This document shows positions 8,106 to 16,765 of a stretch of DNA of 64,000 bases, one piece after another. Under the pieces are notes generated by a model. The model was given only the letters and a program-made list of their open reading frames with translations. It searched no databases and was not told the DNA's origin. Source of the DNA: Burkholderia ambifaria. Lineage in GTDB: Bacteria; Pseudomonadota; Gammaproteobacteria; Burkholderiales; Burkholderiaceae. Position 1 is the stretch's first letter, and every line of letters starts with the position of its first letter. The position numbers and the translations under genes are program-made. Location of the stretch: contig NZ_LKPJ01000004.1 in assembly GCF_001443045.1 (NCBI RefSeq), positions 187,292 through 251,291 on the forward strand, given 5' to 3'.

Positions 8106-9476
8106 GGCCGGGGTGACGCGAATCCGCTCGAAGCGGCCGGCGAGCCACGCATAGGCGGCGATGCCGATCAGCCCGTGCGCGGCGACGAACCACAGCGCGC
8201 CCGCGAACGAGCCCGTGTGCGCGACGAAGTAGCCGATCACGAGCGGCGTGACGATCCCCGCGATGTTGCCGAGGCCGTTGAACACGCCGCCGCTCAGGCC
8301 GACCATGCCTTCCGGTGCGGTGTCGGCGAGCACGGCCCAGCCGACCGCCGCGAGCCCCTTGCCGAAGAACGCGACCGTCATCAGCGCGATCACGACGGCG
8401 TTCGACGATGCGCCGTTCGCGAGCACGAGCAGCGTCGCCATCGCCATTCCCACGACGAACGGCGTCTTGCGTGCGCGCGACGGACGCACGCCGCGCCGGA
8501 TCAGCCAGTCCGACAGCGCGCCGCCGAGCACACCGCCCGTGAAGCCGCAGAGCGCGGGCAGCGCGGCGACCCAGCCGGCCTCCATGATCGTCATCCCGCG
8601 GCCCTTGATCAGGTAGATCGGGAACCACGTGATGAAGAAGTAGGTGAGCGCCGTGATGCAGTACTGGCCGACATAGATCGCCCACAGGTTCCGGTGGCGG
8701 AACAGCTGCGACGCATCGCGCCACGATACGCGCGCCCGGTGCCGGACGCGGTTCGCCTCCAGATCGACGAGCGCGCCGTGCGCACGCAGGTAGTCGCGTT
8801 CGGCGTCGCTCACGCGCGGATGGCCGTGCGGCTCGCGATACCACGCGAACCAGAGCACCGACAGCGCGACGCCGAGCAGCCCCATCCACAGGAACACGTG
8901 TTCCCAGCCGAGCGCATGCGTGAGCCACGCCATCGCGGGCGTGAACAGCACGACGGCCATGTACTGCGCGGAGTTGAACAGCGCCGACGCGGTGCCGCGC
9001 TCGGCGGTCGGGAACCAGCACGCGACGATCCGCGAATTGGCCGGGAACGCCGGCGATTCGACGAGCCCGAGCATGAAGCGCATCGCAAACAGCGCGAGCG
9101 TCGCGGCCGCCCCCTGGGCGGCGAACCAGCCGACCGTGCCCTGCAGCATTGTGAAGACCGACCACAGCAGCAGGCTCAGGCCGTACACGCGGCGCGCGCC
9201 GAAGCGGTCGAGCAGCCAGCCGCCCGGGATCTGGCCGATCGCATAGGCCCACGCGAACGCGGAAAAGACGATGCCGAGCTGCACGGGCGTCAGCCCGAGG
9301 TCGTGCGCGACGCCGGTGCCGGCGATCGACATCGTCGCGCGATCCGCATAGTTGACGACGGTAACCGCGAAGATCAGCGCGAGGACCGTGTAGCGGACGC
9401 GGCCGATCGTGCTCGATGCGGTGGATGAGGTGGACGAGGCCGCGACGGCAGCGCCGCCGCTGGATCGATTGGGCAT
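8100..9476 (-). CDS. MFS transporter, ACS (glucarate/galactarate/tartrate-type) family
   Basis: The 458-residue protein has the twelve-helix pattern of the anion:cation symporter family. It shows NYADRATMS in the first helix region, GWLLDRFGARRVYG in the loop after helix 2, and the ESPAFPANSRIVACWFPTAERGTASA block that marks GudP/GarP/TtuB-like carriers. These import hexarates, galactonate or tartrate across the inner membrane with protons. The start at 9476 is fixed by a consensus ribosome site, CCAGGAGACTCGC then ATG. It lies 67 bases downstream of the 2-hydroxyacid dehydrogenase on the same strand, so both are probably one transcript. The exact substrate cannot be read from sequence. Confidence 0.85.
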   Translation of the reverse strand: MPNRSSGGAAVAASSTSSTASSTIGRVRYTVLALIFAVTVVNYADRATMSIAGTGVAHDLGLTPVQLGIVFSAFAWAYAIGQIPGGWLLDRFGARRVYGLSLLLWSVFTMLQGTVGWFAAQGAAATLALFAMRFMLGLVESPAFPANSRIVACWFPTAERGTASALFNSAQYMAVVLFTPAMAWLTHALGWEHVFLWMGLLGVALSVLWFAWYREPHGHPRVSDAERDYLRAHGALVDLEANRVRHRARVSWRDASQLFRHRNLWAIYVGQYCITALTYFFITWFPIYLIKGRGMTIMEAGWVAALPALCGFTGGVLGGALSDWLIRRGVRPSRARKTPFVVGMAMATLLVLANGASSNAVVIALMTVAFFGKGLAAVGWAVLADTAPEGMVGLSGGVFNGLGNIAGIVTPLVIGYFVAHTGSFAGALWFVAAHGLIGIAAYAWLAGRFERIRVTPAA

Positions 9477-9543
9477 GCGAGTCTCCTGGCCTCCGTCGTG
9501 CGGAGGCGTTTCGTTTGATGTTGTAAAACGGGGCGTGCGTCGC

Positions 9544-10482
9544 TCAGCTCGTGACGCTGGTTGGCGGGCGCTGTCCCGCGAAGCACGCGGCGAGGTTGGC
9601 GAGCACGATCCGGCCCATGGCTTCGCGCGTCTCGTGCGTGGCGCTCGCACGGTGCGGCTGCACGACGACACGCTCGAGTTCGAGCAGCGCGGCCGGCACG
9701 TGCGGTTCGTCGACGAATACGTCGAGGCCGGCGCCGGCGATGGTGCCGTCCGCGAGCGCGCGCACGAGCGCGGCTTCGTCGACGAGCTTGCCGCGCGCGA
9801 CGTTGATCAGGAATCCTTGGCTGCCGAGTGCGGCGAGCACGTCGGCGGTGACGAGCACGTTGCCGTGATCGGCCGATGCCGCGAGCACGAGCACGTCGCT
9901 GTCGCGGGCGAGCGCGATCAGGTCGGGTTCGTAGCGATAGCCGCTGTCGCGGTGTTCGCGCGGGCCGCAATAGCTGACGGGCATCCGGAACGCCTGCGCG
10001 CGCTGCGCGATCGCGCGGCCGACGCGGCCGAGGCCGACGATGCCAAGCCGCTTGCCCGTCACCTGCGTCGCAAGCGGCTGCGCGACCTTGCCCCAGCGGC
10101 CGGCGCGCACGATGCGCTCGCCGGCGCCCAGGTCCCGCAGCGTCATCAGGATCAGCCCCATCGCCATGTCGGCGACGTCGTCGGTCAGCACGTCGGGCGT
10201 GGTCGTCACGTGGATGCCGCGGGCGCGGGCACGCTCGAGATCGACGGCGTCGGTGCCGATGCCGCTGATCGCGACGATCTCGAGCGCGCTCAGCCGGTCC
10301 ATCAACGCAGCCGACAGCCCGTTCGCGCCGCCCGTGACGACGCCGCGGATGCGCGGCGCGATGCGCTCGAGCAGGGCCTCCGGCCGGTCGGCCGCATACA
10401 GCCGATGTACTGCATAGCGGGCGGACAGTTCGGCGTCGATGATGTCGGGAAGCGGCTGGGTGAGCAGGATGTCGGTGGTCAT
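9544..10482 (-). CDS. D-isomer-specific 2-hydroxyacid dehydrogenase, NAD(P)-dependent
   Basis: The 312-residue protein carries the Rossmann signature GIVGLGRVGRAIA around residues 146-158. The catalytic set of the family is visible: Arg in NVARGKLVDE, Glu in VDEPHVP and His in QPHRAS. It resembles glyoxylate/hydroxypyruvate and phenylpyruvate reductases, which interconvert a 2-ketoacid and a D-2-hydroxyacid. The gene precedes the MFS carrier and is divergent from a LysR gene 113 bases away, so a likely picture is LysR-controlled uptake and oxidation or reduction of a hydroxy acid. Confidence 0.85.
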   Translation of the reverse strand: MTTDILLTQPLPDIIDAELSARYAVHRLYAADRPEALLERIAPRIRGVVTGGANGLSAALMDRLSALEIVAISGIGTDAVDLERARARGIHVTTTPDVLTDDVADMAMGLILMTLRDLGAGERIVRAGRWGKVAQPLATQVTGKRLGIVGLGRVGRAIAQRAQAFRMPVSYCGPREHRDSGYRYEPDLIALARDSDVLVLAASADHGNVLVTADVLAALGSQGFLINVARGKLVDEAALVRALADGTIAGAGLDVFVDEPHVPAALLELERVVVQPHRASATHETREAMGRIVLANLAACFAGQRPPTSVTS

Positions 10483-10563
10483 GAAAGTCTCGGTCGTCGT
10501 GCGCGGCGCGGGCCGCGCATCAGGTGCAACCGAGTATAGAAATCGTATTGATATGCGTCTAAC

Positions 10564-10584
10564 ATCAAAAGACTATCGATTGAT
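10564..10584. promoter_or_regulatory. Candidate LysR binding site (ATCAA-N11-TTGAT)
   Basis: Perfect five-base arms ATCAA (10564-10568) and TTGAT (10580-10584) are separated by 11 bases, the usual T-N11-A geometry of LysR operators. The site lies just upstream of the lysR start, in the 113-base divergent spacer shared with the dehydrogenase gene, where an autoregulating LysR activator would bind. Confidence 0.5.
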
Positions 10585-10595
10585 TCAAGATTTGA

Positions 10596-11507
10596 ATGAT
10601 TGAACTGAACCAGCTTCGCTGCTTCGTCGCGGTCGCCGAGGAACTGCATTTCGGGCGCGCCGCCAAGCGGCTCTTCATGACGCAGCCGCCGCTCAGCCGG
10701 CAGATCCAGCTGCTCGAACACGCGCTCGGCATCGCGCTGCTCGAACGCAGCAGCCGGCAGGTCAGGCTGACCGCGGCCGGCGAGCGCTTCCTGCGCGATG
10801 CGCGGCACATCCTCGAGTTTTCCGCGCGGGCGGAACAGGCCGCGCAGCGCGTCGCGCACGGCGGGGCCGGCCGCATCACGCTCGGCTTCACGGCCGTCAG
10901 CGCGTATCGGATGATTCCGGTGCTGCTCGCGCATGCGGCGCACGCGCTGCCGGATGTCGATGTCGAATTGCGCGAAATGGTGTCGACCGTGCAGATCGAC
11001 GCGCTGGCGTCGCGCATGCTCGATGCGGGCTTCGTGCGCCAGCGCGCCGCGCGCCACCCGCTCGAATACCGGCTCGTGCAGCGCGAGCCGATGCTCGTCG
11101 CGGTCGCGCAGGGCGCACCGCTCGCCGCGTATGAACGGATCGGCCCGGACGAACTCGACCGGCAGCCGTTCATCGCGTATTCGCCGAACGAGGGAAAGTA
11201 CTTCCACGACATGATCTCGGGGATGTTCGCCGGCGCCGGGCGCTTGCCGAACTACCTGCATTACGTCGGGCAGACGCACACGATCCTCGGTCTGGTGCGC
11301 GCCGGGCTCGGTGCGGCGCTCGTGCCGGCATCGGCGCGCGAGCTGCATGTCGACGGCGTGGTGTTCCGGCCGCTCGCGGGCGTCGACGTGGCGGCCGAGC
11401 TGTATCTCGCATGGCGTGCGGACAACGACAATCCGGCGCTGCCGGTGTTCAACGCGATGGTCGAGCAGTTCCTGACGGAAGGGGCGGATGGCGGCGTCGT
11501 TCAATAA
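10596..11507 (+). CDS. LysR-family transcriptional regulator
   Basis: The 303-residue protein begins with the LysR winged helix-turn-helix (MIELNQLRCFVAVAEELHFGRAAKRL, then PPLSRQIQLLE), followed by a long co-inducer domain. The N-terminus is close to those of regulators such as BenM/CatM (HFGRAA, TQPPLSRQI). It is divergent from the dehydrogenase-MFS pair and probably controls them. A good intrinsic terminator follows at 11640-11660, so it is monocistronic. Confidence 0.9.
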   Translation: MIELNQLRCFVAVAEELHFGRAAKRLFMTQPPLSRQIQLLEHALGIALLERSSRQVRLTAAGERFLRDARHILEFSARAEQAAQRVAHGGAGRITLGFTAVSAYRMIPVLLAHAAHALPDVDVELREMVSTVQIDALASRMLDAGFVRQRAARHPLEYRLVQREPMLVAVAQGAPLAAYERIGPDELDRQPFIAYSPNEGKYFHDMISGMFAGAGRLPNYLHYVGQTHTILGLVRAGLGAALVPASARELHVDGVVFRPLAGVDVAAELYLAWRADNDNPALPVFNAMVEQFLTEGADGGVVQ

Positions 11508-11639
11508 ACATCAGTTGTCTGATGATATTTGCCGCCGCGCTTGAGGCGCGCCGTCGCCCCGAAAGATCGAAATAGGCCGGCGCGGAACCCCATCCGGCCG
11601 GAAATTCCGCCTCGTAATCTCCCATTTTTCGCTCCTGCC

Positions 11640-11660
11640 GGGGGAAAACCCCCATTTTTT
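11640..11660 (+). terminator. Rho-independent terminator after lysR
   Basis: A stem of five G (11640-11644), an AAAA loop and five C (11649-11653) is followed by ATTTTTT (11654-11660). It lies about 130 bases after the lysR stop and 20 bases before the LacI-type operator, separating the two transcription units. Confidence 0.7.
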
Positions 11661-11679
11661 CCTTGTCGGTCGTCATATT

Positions 11680-11708
11680 ACTGTATCGATACACTAAATC
11701 GATACAGT
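11680..11708. promoter_or_regulatory. LacI-type operator for the TRAP/lactonase operon
   Basis: Perfect 11-base arms ACTGTATCGAT (11680-11690) and ATCGATACAGT (11698-11708) surround the seven-base spacer ACACTAA. Within it, TGTATCGATACA (11682-11693) is itself a perfect 12-base palindrome with the central CG typical of LacI-family operators, and the right part holds a second, incomplete copy. It lies 35 bases before the first gene of an operon that encodes a LacI repressor. Confidence 0.7.
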
Positions 11709-11742
11709 TGCGCCGGCAGGCGCAATCTCAAAGGAGATGGCC

Positions 11743-12774
11743 ATGACAACCTTCACCCGGCGGCGCTTTCTGCAAACGGCGTCCGCTGCCACGCTCGCGG
11801 TCGCGGGCGGCCTGCCGGAGATCGCCCGTGCGGCGCAGCCGACCGTGACGCTGCGCTGCTCGTCGTCGATGCCGGCCGATCAGAACGCGGCGCACTACGT
11901 GTGGTACGAGCGCCTCGCCGCGAACCTGAAGGCGAGCGTCGGTGACGCGATCCGGGTCGACTACTTTCCGAACAGCCAGCTCGGCAAGGAGAGCGACGTC
12001 GCGCAGCAGGTCAAGATCGGCGCGATCGACATGATGATCGCCGGCTCCTCGATCTGGGCGACGGTCGCGCCGGAGTTCGGCATGCTCGATCTCGGCTATC
12101 TGTTCGACAGCTATGCGCACGTCGCGAAAGTGCTCGACGGCCCGGTGGGCACCAGCCTGAACACGTTGCTGCAAAAACGCGCGGGCTGCTCGGTGCTGAC
12201 GTGGGGTTCGCACTTCGGCGGGCGCTGCGTGTTCACGAAGCAGCCGGTGACGGCGTTGCCGGGCGTGAAGGGCACGAAGCTGCGCGTGCTGCCGACACCG
12301 GCGTTCATGGACACCTTCAAGCTGATGGGCGCGGTGCCGACACCGATTCCGTTCGGCGAGCTGTACATGGCCGTGCAGACGGGCGTCGTCGACGGGCTCG
12401 AGCACGATCCGGCCACCGTGCTCGCGAGCCGCTTCGACGAGATCGTCAAGTCGTGCTGGCAATCGCATCACGTGTTCGCGGCGATGACCGTCGTGATGGG
12501 GCGGCGCGCGCTCGAGCGGATTCCGGCGAACCTGCGCCCGGCGTTCGACCGTGCGGTGGCCGATGCGACCGCGCAGCAGCGCGCGATCGCGACGCAGAAG
12601 GCCACGCAGGCGGAGGCGGCGCTGAAGCAGCACGGGATGACGTTCCATCCGATGGCCGACGCCGAGCGCACGGCGCTGCGGCAGACGATGCACGATCGCC
12701 TCTACGTCGCATTCGCGAAGCAGTATCCGGCCACCGCGCCGCTGTTCCCGGCGATCGCCGCCGCGCGGGGTTGA
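11743..12774 (+). CDS. TRAP transporter solute-binding protein (DctP family)
   Basis: The 343-residue periplasmic protein begins with a Tat-like signal (TRRRFLQTASAATLAVAGG) and continues as a DctP-type fold: NSQLGKESDVAQQVKIGAIDM, then LRVLPTPAFMDTFKLMGAVPTPIPFGELYMAVQTGVVDG, the family signature with its carboxylate-binding Arg. I prefer the ATG at 11743: the ribosome site AAGGAG (11731-11736) abuts the earlier ATG at 11737 but is well spaced for 11743. It feeds the permease whose gene starts four bases later. TRAP substrates are usually organic acids, and the operon's dehydrogenase and lactonase-like enzyme support that. Confidence 0.9.
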   Translation: MTTFTRRRFLQTASAATLAVAGGLPEIARAAQPTVTLRCSSSMPADQNAAHYVWYERLAANLKASVGDAIRVDYFPNSQLGKESDVAQQVKIGAIDMMIAGSSIWATVAPEFGMLDLGYLFDSYAHVAKVLDGPVGTSLNTLLQKRAGCSVLTWGSHFGGRCVFTKQPVTALPGVKGTKLRVLPTPAFMDTFKLMGAVPTPIPFGELYMAVQTGVVDGLEHDPATVLASRFDEIVKSCWQSHHVFAAMTVVMGRRALERIPANLRPAFDRAVADATAQQRAIATQKATQAEAALKQHGMTFHPMADAERTALRQTMHDRLYVAFAKQYPATAPLFPAIAAARG

Positions 12775-12777
12775 GCG

Positions 12778-14664
12778 ATGGATACCGGTTCCGTTTCGAG
12801 CGTCGTGCCGGCCGCCGGCACCGCCCGTCCCGTGCGCGCCGCCGCCCGCGCGCTGGAGGCGGCGATGCGCTGGATCGAATACGTGTCGGCCGCGGTGCTG
12901 GCCGCCGACGTGCTCGTCGTGTTCGTGTCGGTCGTGTTCCGCTATTTCCTGCACGACCCGGTCGACTGGGCCGAGGAGGTCGCGAGCGCGCTGATGATCG
13001 TGCTGGTGTTCTTCGGCGCGGCGACGGTGCTCGGGCGCAGCCAGCACGTCGGCATCGACCTGTTCCGCGGCTGGCTGCCGGCACGTTGGCAGGGCGCGCT
13101 CGTGCAGATCGGGCACTGGATCGTCGCGGCGGTGTCGCTGAACCTGCTGGCGTCGTCCTGGCAACTGCTCGGCGATTCGTACGATCAGTTGACGACCGGC
13201 GGCCTGCCGGGCTGGATCAACGTGTATCCGATGATGTTCGGCGCACTGTTCATGAGCGTATTCGCGCTCGCGAACGCGCTGAACGCGCCGCGCCGCCGCG
13301 TGCTCGGCACGCTCGCATGCTGCGCGGTGCTCGCGGGCGCCGTGTACGGCTGGAACGCGCTGCAGCCCGAGCATGCGATCGCGCCGGGGGCGCTGCTGAT
13401 CGCCGGCTTCGTCGGCGGGCTCGTGCTGGGCGTGCCGATCGGCTTCGTGCTCGCGTTCTCGGCGCTGCTGTACTTTCTCGCCGACCCGACGCTGCCGCTG
13501 CTCGTCTACTCGCAGCAGGTGATGGCCGGCGCCGATCACTTCGTGCTGCTCGCGGTGCCGTTCTTCGTGCTGGCCGGCTTGCTGATGGAGTCGAACGGGA
13601 TGTCCGCGCGGCTCGTCGAATTGCTGCTGCGGATCTTCGGACGCGTGCGCGGCGGGCTCGGGCTGATCGTGATCTTTGCGACGGCGTGCTTTTCCGGCGT
13701 ATCGGGTTCGAAGCTGGCCGACATCGCGGCGGTGGGCGGCGTCGTGATGCCGGCCGTGCGCCGCGCGCGCCAGGACCCCGACGAAACCGCGGCGCTGCTC
13801 GCGTGCAGCGCGGTGATGGCCGAGACGATCCCGCCGTGCGTGAACATGATCATCATGGGCTTCGTCGCGAATATCTCGATCGCGGGGCTGTTTCTCGCGG
13901 GGATCGTGCCGGCAGCCGTGCTCGCCGCGTCGCTGGCGGTCGTGACCGTGATCTGCGGACGCCGGATCGACATCGACGCGGTGTTCGTCGAGCGTCGCGC
14001 GTGGCTGCCGCTCGCAGGCGGCGCGCTCGTCGCGCTGGTCATGGTCGCGATGATCGGCAAGGGCGTGACGTCGGGCATCGCGACGTCGACGGAAGTGTCG
14101 GCGTTCGCGGTGGTCTATGCGCTCGTGGTCGGCTGGGCGGCGTTTCGCGAACTGACCTGGCGCTCGGTCGGCCGCGTGTTCGTGCGCGCGGCGTCGATGG
14201 CGAGCGGTATTCTGTTCATCGTCGCGGCGGCGTCGAGCGTGTCGTTCGCGCTGTCGATCGAACAGATTCCGGCACTCGTCTCGGGCACAATGACCGCGTT
14301 TGCCCATCAGTACGGCTCGACGGCGTTCCTGTTGCTGGCGGCGCTGCTGATGATCGTGTTCGGCGCGGTGCTCGAAGGCGCGCCGGCGCTGATCATCTTC
14401 GGGCCGCTGCTCGCACCGATCGCGCTGCAGCTCGGCATCAATCCGCTGCATTTCGGCACGGTCGTGGTGGTCGCGATGGGGCTCGGGCTGTTCGCGCCGC
14501 CCGTCGGCCTCGGGCTGTTCACGACCTGCGCGATCACGGGGACCGAGGTCGCGCGCGTCGCGCGGCCGATGGTGAAATACCTGCTGGTGCTGTTCGTCGC
14601 CCTCGTGGCGCTGATCTTCGCGCCGGCGTTTTCGTTGTGGCTGCCGACCCATTTCGGCCTGTAG
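12778..14664 (+). CDS. Fused TRAP transporter permease (DctQ-DctM)
   Basis: The 628-residue membrane protein combines the small DctQ subunit (about residues 28-170, with VVFRYFLHDPVDWAEEVA and SQHVGIDLF) and the large DctM subunit (about 200-625, with GVPIGFVLAFSALLYF, FFVLAGLLMESNGM and the SGVSGSKLADIAAVG loop). Fusion of the two is known in part of the family. Together with the upstream binding protein it makes a complete sodium-driven TRAP importer. It lies in the operon between the binding protein (3-base gap) and the LacI regulator (8-base gap). Confidence 0.92.
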   Translation: MDTGSVSSVVPAAGTARPVRAAARALEAAMRWIEYVSAAVLAADVLVVFVSVVFRYFLHDPVDWAEEVASALMIVLVFFGAATVLGRSQHVGIDLFRGWLPARWQGALVQIGHWIVAAVSLNLLASSWQLLGDSYDQLTTGGLPGWINVYPMMFGALFMSVFALANALNAPRRRVLGTLACCAVLAGAVYGWNALQPEHAIAPGALLIAGFVGGLVLGVPIGFVLAFSALLYFLADPTLPLLVYSQQVMAGADHFVLLAVPFFVLAGLLMESNGMSARLVELLLRIFGRVRGGLGLIVIFATACFSGVSGSKLADIAAVGGVVMPAVRRARQDPDETAALLACSAVMAETIPPCVNMIIMGFVANISIAGLFLAGIVPAAVLAASLAVVTVICGRRIDIDAVFVERRAWLPLAGGALVALVMVAMIGKGVTSGIATSTEVSAFAVVYALVVGWAAFRELTWRSVGRVFVRAASMASGILFIVAAASSVSFALSIEQIPALVSGTMTAFAHQYGSTAFLLLAALLMIVFGAVLEGAPALIIFGPLLAPIALQLGINPLHFGTVVVVAMGLGLFAPPVGLGLFTTCAITGTEVARVARPMVKYLLVLFVALVALIFAPAFSLWLPTHFGL

Positions 14665-14672
14665 CCCGTTCA

Positions 14673-15746
14673 ATGCAAGACGACATGAGTACGATTCAGG
14701 ATGTGGCCCGTCATGCGGCCGTTTCGGTCAGCACGGTTTCGAACGTGCTCAATGGCCGCACCGATCAGATGAAGCCGGAGACGCTCGAGCGCGTGAAGGC
14801 GTCGATGGATGCGCTGCAGTACCGGCCGAGCACGCTCGCGCGCCAGCTCAAGACGGGGCAGACGCCGCTCGTCGGGCTGCTGGTGCCGTCGATGGCGAAT
14901 CCGATGTACGGCTACATCGCACGCGAGATCGAGGCCTGCGCGCAGGAGCAGTATGGTCATCGCGTGCTGATCGGCAACACGTACCGCGATGCGGGCAAGG
15001 AGGCGTCGTTCTTCGACGACCTGTTCGCGCACGGCGTGCGGCGCGTGATCGTGATCTCGTCGCTCGCCGACGAAAGCCACCTCGAACGTGCGGCCGAACG
15101 CGGGATGACGGTCGTCAGCTACGACCGCCGCGCGACACCCGGCGAGCAATCGAAGGTCGATCACGTGACGGCCGACAACGAGGCGGCCGCGCGGCTCGCG
15201 GCCGGCTGCCTCGTCGCCGCGGGCCATACGCGGCTCGCGTTCGCGACGGTGGCCGGCATCACCGTGAGCCGCAGCGACAAGATTCGCGGCTTTCTCGCGG
15301 TGGCGCGCGACGCGGGCGCAGATGCGCGGGTGCTCGACGGCGGTCCGGCGAACGAATACGGCGACGCGGTGATCGTCGAGGTCGGGCGTGCGCTCGGTGC
15401 CGCGCTTGCGGCCGATCCGGCTCGGCCGACCGGCATCGTCGCGGTCAACGACCTGTTCGCGCTCGGCCTGATGGCCGGGCTGCGCGACGGCGGCTTGCGC
15501 GTGCCGGACGATGTGTCGGTCGTCGGGATGGATGGTCATTTCCTGTCGGCGATTTCGTGGCCGGCGCTGACCACGGTGCAACTGCCCGTCACCGACATGG
15601 CCGCGGAGATGGTGCGGCGCGTGATGCGGCACGATGGCGACGCGTTGTCGGAGCCCGGGCAATGCGTGTTCCCGGGCGTCACGCTCGTCGAGCGTGCATC
15701 GGTCGCGCCGCCGCGCGCGGCCGAATCGAACGGAGGCAACGCATGA
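14673..15746 (+). CDS. LacI-family transcriptional regulator
   Basis: The 357-residue protein begins with a LacI helix-turn-helix (TIQDVARHAAVSVSTVSNVLNG), a hinge helix (YRPSTLARQLK) and a periplasmic-binding-like sensor domain (residues about 65-340). Two ATG codons, 14673 and 14685, are possible; the second gives a more typical N-terminus. It lies inside the operon it probably represses through the palindrome at 11680-11708. Its stop overlaps the next start by four bases (ATGA). Confidence 0.9.
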   Translation: MQDDMSTIQDVARHAAVSVSTVSNVLNGRTDQMKPETLERVKASMDALQYRPSTLARQLKTGQTPLVGLLVPSMANPMYGYIAREIEACAQEQYGHRVLIGNTYRDAGKEASFFDDLFAHGVRRVIVISSLADESHLERAAERGMTVVSYDRRATPGEQSKVDHVTADNEAAARLAAGCLVAAGHTRLAFATVAGITVSRSDKIRGFLAVARDAGADARVLDGGPANEYGDAVIVEVGRALGAALAADPARPTGIVAVNDLFALGLMAGLRDGGLRVPDDVSVVGMDGHFLSAISWPALTTVQLPVTDMAAEMVRRVMRHDGDALSEPGQCVFPGVTLVERASVAPPRAAESNGGNA

Positions 15747-16765
15747 CGCGCGTCTACGTGACTCATCCGTCCGGGATGTTCGATTACTACTTCGGCGCGA
15801 AGGCGCTGCGCGCGCTGCAGGCGATCGCGGACGTCACGTGCAATCCGTACGACCGGGAGCTCGGCACCGGCGAGCTGATCGCGGCCGCGCAGGGATGCGA
15901 CGCGATCATCGCGTACCGGCAGACGCCGGCGCCGCGCGCGCTGTTCGCGGGGCTGCCCGCGCTTGCCGCGTTCGTGCGCTGCGCGGTCGACATCCGTACC
16001 GTCGATGTCGGTGCGGCGAGTGAATTCGGCGTGCTGGTCACGCAGGCGAGCCCCGGCTTCGGGCCGGCCGTTGCGGAATGGGTGATTGGCGCGATGATCG
16101 AGCTCGCGCGCGGGATCGGCGGCTACGCGGATGCGTACCACCGCGGCACGCCGCCGCTGCCGCGGATGGGCCGCGAATTGCGTGGCAGCACGCTGGGCGT
16201 GGTCGGCTACGGACAGATCGCGCGCCATCTCGCGCCGATCGCGACGGCGTTCGGGATGCGCGTGCTCGTGTGCGACCCGTACGTCCGGGTCGACACCCCG
16301 CCGCTCGAGCAGGTCGATTGCGCGACCCTGCTGCGCGACGCGGATTACGTCGTGTGCCTCGCACCGGCAACGCCGGCCACCGCGAACCTGTTCGATGCGC
16401 ACGCGTTTGCCGCGATGAAGCCGGGTGCATGCTTCATCAATGCATCGCGCGGCGAGCTTATCGACGAGCAGGCGCTTGCCGATGCGCTCGACGGCGGCCG
16501 GCTGGCGGGTTGCGCGCTCGATGTCGGCCGCGCGGCGGATCAGATGCCGACGCCCGGACTCGCCGCGCATCCGCGCGTGATCGCCACGCCGCATATCGGC
16601 GGGCTCACGCGGCCGGCGGTCGAGCACCAGGCACTGGAGACGGTCGACCAACTCGCCGCGCTGCTCGACGCACGCGTGCCCAACGGCGCGGTCAACGCCG
16701 CGCATGCGACGCGGCTCGAACGCTGGCGGCCGGTCGACGCGTCCGCCGCGCCGGGCGCACGATGA
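15743..16765 (+). CDS. D-2-hydroxyacid dehydrogenase family protein, atypical active site
   Basis: The 340-residue protein has the Rossmann motif GVVGYGQIARHLA (about residues 152-164), the catalytic Arg in NASRGELIDE and the catalytic His in TPHIGG. The Glu normally found in a DVFEEEP-like segment is not obvious: the segment reads DVGRAADQMPTPG. The start at 15743 has CGGAGG six bases upstream and overlaps the lacI stop; the gene itself overlaps the next start by ATGA. In context it should process the acid imported by the TRAP system. The missing Glu may mean lower activity or a different proton relay. Confidence 0.82.
   Translation: MTRVYVTHPSGMFDYYFGAKALRALQAIADVTCNPYDRELGTGELIAAAQGCDAIIAYRQTPAPRALFAGLPALAAFVRCAVDIRTVDVGAASEFGVLVTQASPGFGPAVAEWVIGAMIELARGIGGYADAYHRGTPPLPRMGRELRGSTLGVVGYGQIARHLAPIATAFGMRVLVCDPYVRVDTPPLEQVDCATLLRDADYVVCLAPATPATANLFDAHAFAAMKPGACFINASRGELIDEQALADALDGGRLAGCALDVGRAADQMPTPGLAAHPRVIATPHIGGLTRPAVEHQALETVDQLAALLDARVPNGAVNAAHATRLERWRPVDASAAPGAR

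Noticed and set aside
12201..14672. Long upstream extension of the LacI reading frame
   Set aside because: The extension is Arg-rich and overlaps the TRAP permease in another frame; the protein homology begins at the helix-turn-helix after 14673.
11728..14673. Open frame of about 980 codons on the minus strand, antisense to the TRAP genes
   Set aside because: The composition is dominated by Arg, His and Gln, no domain is recognisable and the TRAP genes on the plus strand are certain. It is a by-product of high GC at codon third positions.
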